From Caulobacter sp. UNC358MFTsu5.1 (GTDB lineage Bacteria > Pseudomonadota > Alphaproteobacteria > Caulobacterales > Caulobacteraceae): 64,000 bases of DNA. The notes beneath the pieces are model-generated. The model saw only the letters and a program-made list of their open reading frames with translations. It made no database searches and had not been told where the DNA came from. Shown here piece after piece: positions 62,152 to 64,000 of this stretch. The stretch lies in contig NZ_JONW01000007.1 of assembly GCF_000712075.1 (NCBI RefSeq), forward strand, positions 434,001 to 498,000, in the 5' to 3' direction. Position 1 is the first letter of the stretch. Each line of letters starts with the position of its first letter. Made by a program: the position numbers and the translations under genes.

Positions 62152-63845
62152 TGACCAAATTCACCGACAAGCCTTCCCCCAAGGACGAGCTCGTCTTCCT
62201 GCCCCTGGGCGGGTCGAACGAGATCGGCATGAACTTCAATCTGTACGGCTATGGCCCGGCCGACGACCGCAAGTGGATCGTCGTCGACCTGGGCGTGACC
62301 TTCGGCGACCAGACGACGCCGGGCGTCGAGATCATCCTGCCCGACCCCGAATTCATCGAGGCCTATGCCGACGACATCCTCGGCATCGTCCTGACCCACG
62401 CCCACGAAGACCACCTGGGCGCCGTGCACTGGCTGTGGCCGCGCCTGAAGGCGCCGGTGTTCGCCACGCCGTTCACCGCCTTCCTGCTGCGCGAGAAGCT
62501 GCGCGACGCCGGCCTGCTGGGCGAGGTCGAGATCACCGAGGTGCCGCTGAGCGGCAGCTTCGATCTGGGCCCGTTCCACCTGGAAATGGTCACCCTGACC
62601 CACTCGATCCCGGAGCCGAACGGCCTGGCGATCAAGACGCCGCTGGGCACGATCCTGCACACCGGCGACTGGAAGATCGATCCCGATCCCCAGTTGGGCG
62701 GCCCCACCGACGTCGACGCCATCCGCAAGCTGGGTGACGAGGGCGTGCTGGCCATGGTCTGCGACAGCACCAACGTTTTCGTCGACGGCGAGGCCGGCTC
62801 GGAAGCCGGCGTGCGCGAGGCGATGAACAAGCTGATCGCCGGCCTGACGGGCAAGATCGCCGTGGCCTGCTTCGCCTCGAACGTGGCCCGGATGGACACC
62901 GTGATCCGCGCCGCCCAGGCCAACGGCCGCAAGGTCTGCCTGGCCGGCCGCTCGATGCACCGCATGGCCGCCGCCGCCCGCTCGGTGGGCCTGCTGGAAG
63001 GGCTGGAGCCCTTCGTCACCGACGATCAAGCCAAGTACCTGCCCGAGAACGAGGTGCTGTTCCTGTGCACCGGCAGCCAGGGCGAGGCCCGCGCGGCCCT
63101 GGCCCGGATCGCCGAAGGCACCCATCCGCACGTCAAGCTCTCGCAGGGCGACCACGTGATCTTCAGCTCGCGGGTCATCCCGGGCAACGAGATCCCGATC
63201 CGCAACCTGCAGAACAAGCTGGCCGACCGCGGCGTGCGCCTGCACACCGAGCGCGACACCCCGGGCATCCACGTCAGCGGCCACCCTTGCCGCGACGAGC
63301 TAAAGCAGATGTACCAGTGGGCCCGGCCGCAGATCGCTGTGCCGACCCACGGCGAGCGCCGCCACCTGATCGAGCACGCCGCCTTCGCCAAGGACCTGCA
63401 GGTGCCGCACGCGGTCAGCCCGCGCAACGGCGACATGGTGCTGCTGGCCCCCGGCCATCCGTCGATCATCGATGAGGTCCCGTCGGGCCGTCTCTACGTG
63501 GACGGCGGCGTCGTGACGCCGGAGAACGGCGAGGCCCTGCGCGAGCGGCGGCACGCGGCGTTCAACGGCGTGCTGGCCGTCTCGATCGTGCTGGACGGCC
63601 GCAACCGCGTGGTCTCGGGCCCGCAGGTGCGCGGCCTGGGCCTGGCCGGCGACGCCGAGTACCCGCTGGACGACGCCCTGGACGACCTGGCGGAGGAGGC
63701 CGAGAACGCCTTCAAGCGCCTGGAAGGAGACCAGCGCGAGATCGACGAGGCGATCGAGAGCGCCATCTCCAAGGCCGTGAAGAAGGCGGCCTTCCGCATC
63801 TGGGAACGCAAGCCCGTGGTCGAGACCACGGTCCTGCGGATCTGA
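62151..63845 (+). CDS. ribonuclease J
   Basis: Metallo-beta-lactamase ribonuclease of the RNase J family (564 aa), with likely 5'-exonuclease and endonuclease activity in rRNA maturation and mRNA decay. The zinc motif HAHEDHLG (His83, His85, Asp87, His88) is intact; later motifs include HTGDWKIDPDP and a beta-CASP region (TGSQGEARAAL, PGNEIPIRNLQNKL, PTHGERRHL). The start overlaps the coaX stop in TAATG. Alphaproteobacteria often keep both RNase E and RNase J. Confidence 0.95.
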   Translation: MTKFTDKPSPKDELVFLPLGGSNEIGMNFNLYGYGPADDRKWIVVDLGVTFGDQTTPGVEIILPDPEFIEAYADDILGIVLTHAHEDHLGAVHWLWPRLKAPVFATPFTAFLLREKLRDAGLLGEVEITEVPLSGSFDLGPFHLEMVTLTHSIPEPNGLAIKTPLGTILHTGDWKIDPDPQLGGPTDVDAIRKLGDEGVLAMVCDSTNVFVDGEAGSEAGVREAMNKLIAGLTGKIAVACFASNVARMDTVIRAAQANGRKVCLAGRSMHRMAAAARSVGLLEGLEPFVTDDQAKYLPENEVLFLCTGSQGEARAALARIAEGTHPHVKLSQGDHVIFSSRVIPGNEIPIRNLQNKLADRGVRLHTERDTPGIHVSGHPCRDELKQMYQWARPQIAVPTHGERRHLIEHAAFAKDLQVPHAVSPRNGDMVLLAPGHPSIIDEVPSGRLYVDGGVVTPENGEALRERRHAAFNGVLAVSIVLDGRNRVVSGPQVRGLGLAGDAEYPLDDALDDLAEEAENAFKRLEGDQREIDEAIESAISKAVKKAAFRIWERKPVVETTVLRI

Positions 63846-63851
63846 CGCTCC

Positions 63852-64000
63852 ATGGACGAGGCGACACGGCCGCCCGAACCGGCGATCGAACCCACGCCCG
63901 AGCCCGGCTGGCGGCGGACCTTGCGTCTGCTGACCGGTCCGGCCTGGGCGCTGGGCTTGCTGACCCTCGTCCTCTGGATCGTCTCCGGCGTCCAGTTCCT
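63852..64000 (+). CDS. membrane-protein gene, partial at window end
   Basis: Only the first 49 codons are in view, starting 6 nt after the RNase J stop. The translation MDEATRPPEPAIEPTPEPG begins with a Pro/Glu-rich cytoplasmic stretch followed by WRRTLRLLTGPAWALGLLTLVLWIVSGVQF, one membrane helix. Probably co-transcribed with the RNase J gene. No family can be assigned from this part. Confidence 0.6.
   Translation, partial: MDEATRPPEPAIEPTPEPGWRRTLRLLTGPAWALGLLTLVLWIVSGVQF

Overview
The window is about 64 kb of high-GC, gene-dense alphaproteobacterial chromosome, almost certainly from Caulobacter or a close Caulobacterales relative. The main evidence is gene order: parE, glnB-glnA, tig, clpP, a reverse-strand cicA, clpX, lon, an HU gene, and a 14-gene nuo operon running on into birA, coaX and a ribonuclease J gene. 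A match to the Caulobacter housekeeping promoter consensus in front of nuoA agrees. I see no prophage, insertion sequence, integrase, CRISPR array or rRNA operon; this is core chromosome with some accessory genes.

Left part (1-21.9 kb). An OprB-like porin, pyruvate phosphate dikinase, a methyltransferase fused in frame to a GlcG/HbpS-like domain, a beta-propeller protein and a glycosyltransferase whose 3' ends overlap by 107 bp, a YegD-like Hsp70, an exported esterase, a chemoreceptor followed by a 37-residue membrane peptide, a BaiN-type flavoprotein, a hairpin-rich intergenic repeat, a DEAD-box helicase with a long basic tail, an UrcA protein, parE, a Kazal-domain lipoprotein, and a LysR regulator with flanking exported proteins.

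Middle part (22-44.5 kb). The glnB-glnA nitrogen unit; a phosphatase and a bifunctional NAD(P)HX repair enzyme; tRNA-Leu; the proteostasis block tig-clpP-cicA-clpX-lon with clear intrinsic terminators and a heat-shock-like promoter before lon; HU; tRNA-Val; then accessory genes: a phytase-esterase-like protein, an AlkZ-like DNA glycosylase candidate, two glycosyltransferases, an SPFH membrane protein paired with a ribbon-helix-helix regulator behind a perfect 18-bp palindrome, a luciferase-like monooxygenase, a UBP zinc-finger protein and two identical tRNA-Asp genes.

Right part (44.7-64 kb). A single transcription unit encodes all 14 subunits of respiratory complex I (nuoA-N), read through with overlapping start and stop codons. 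Five small extra genes sit inside it: an NTF2-like protein, two two-helix membrane proteins and two lipoproteins. NuoL carries a histidine-rich loop. The unit continues into biotin protein ligase, type III pantothenate kinase and RNase J, and the window ends inside a membrane-protein gene.

The most worthwhile new leads are the SPFH/ribbon-helix-helix operon with its palindromic operator, the small accessory genes inside nuo, the methyltransferase-GlcG fusion with a buried signal-peptide-like segment, the LysR locus with its inverted repeat, and three convergent gene pairs whose stop codons interlock in a shared CTAG.
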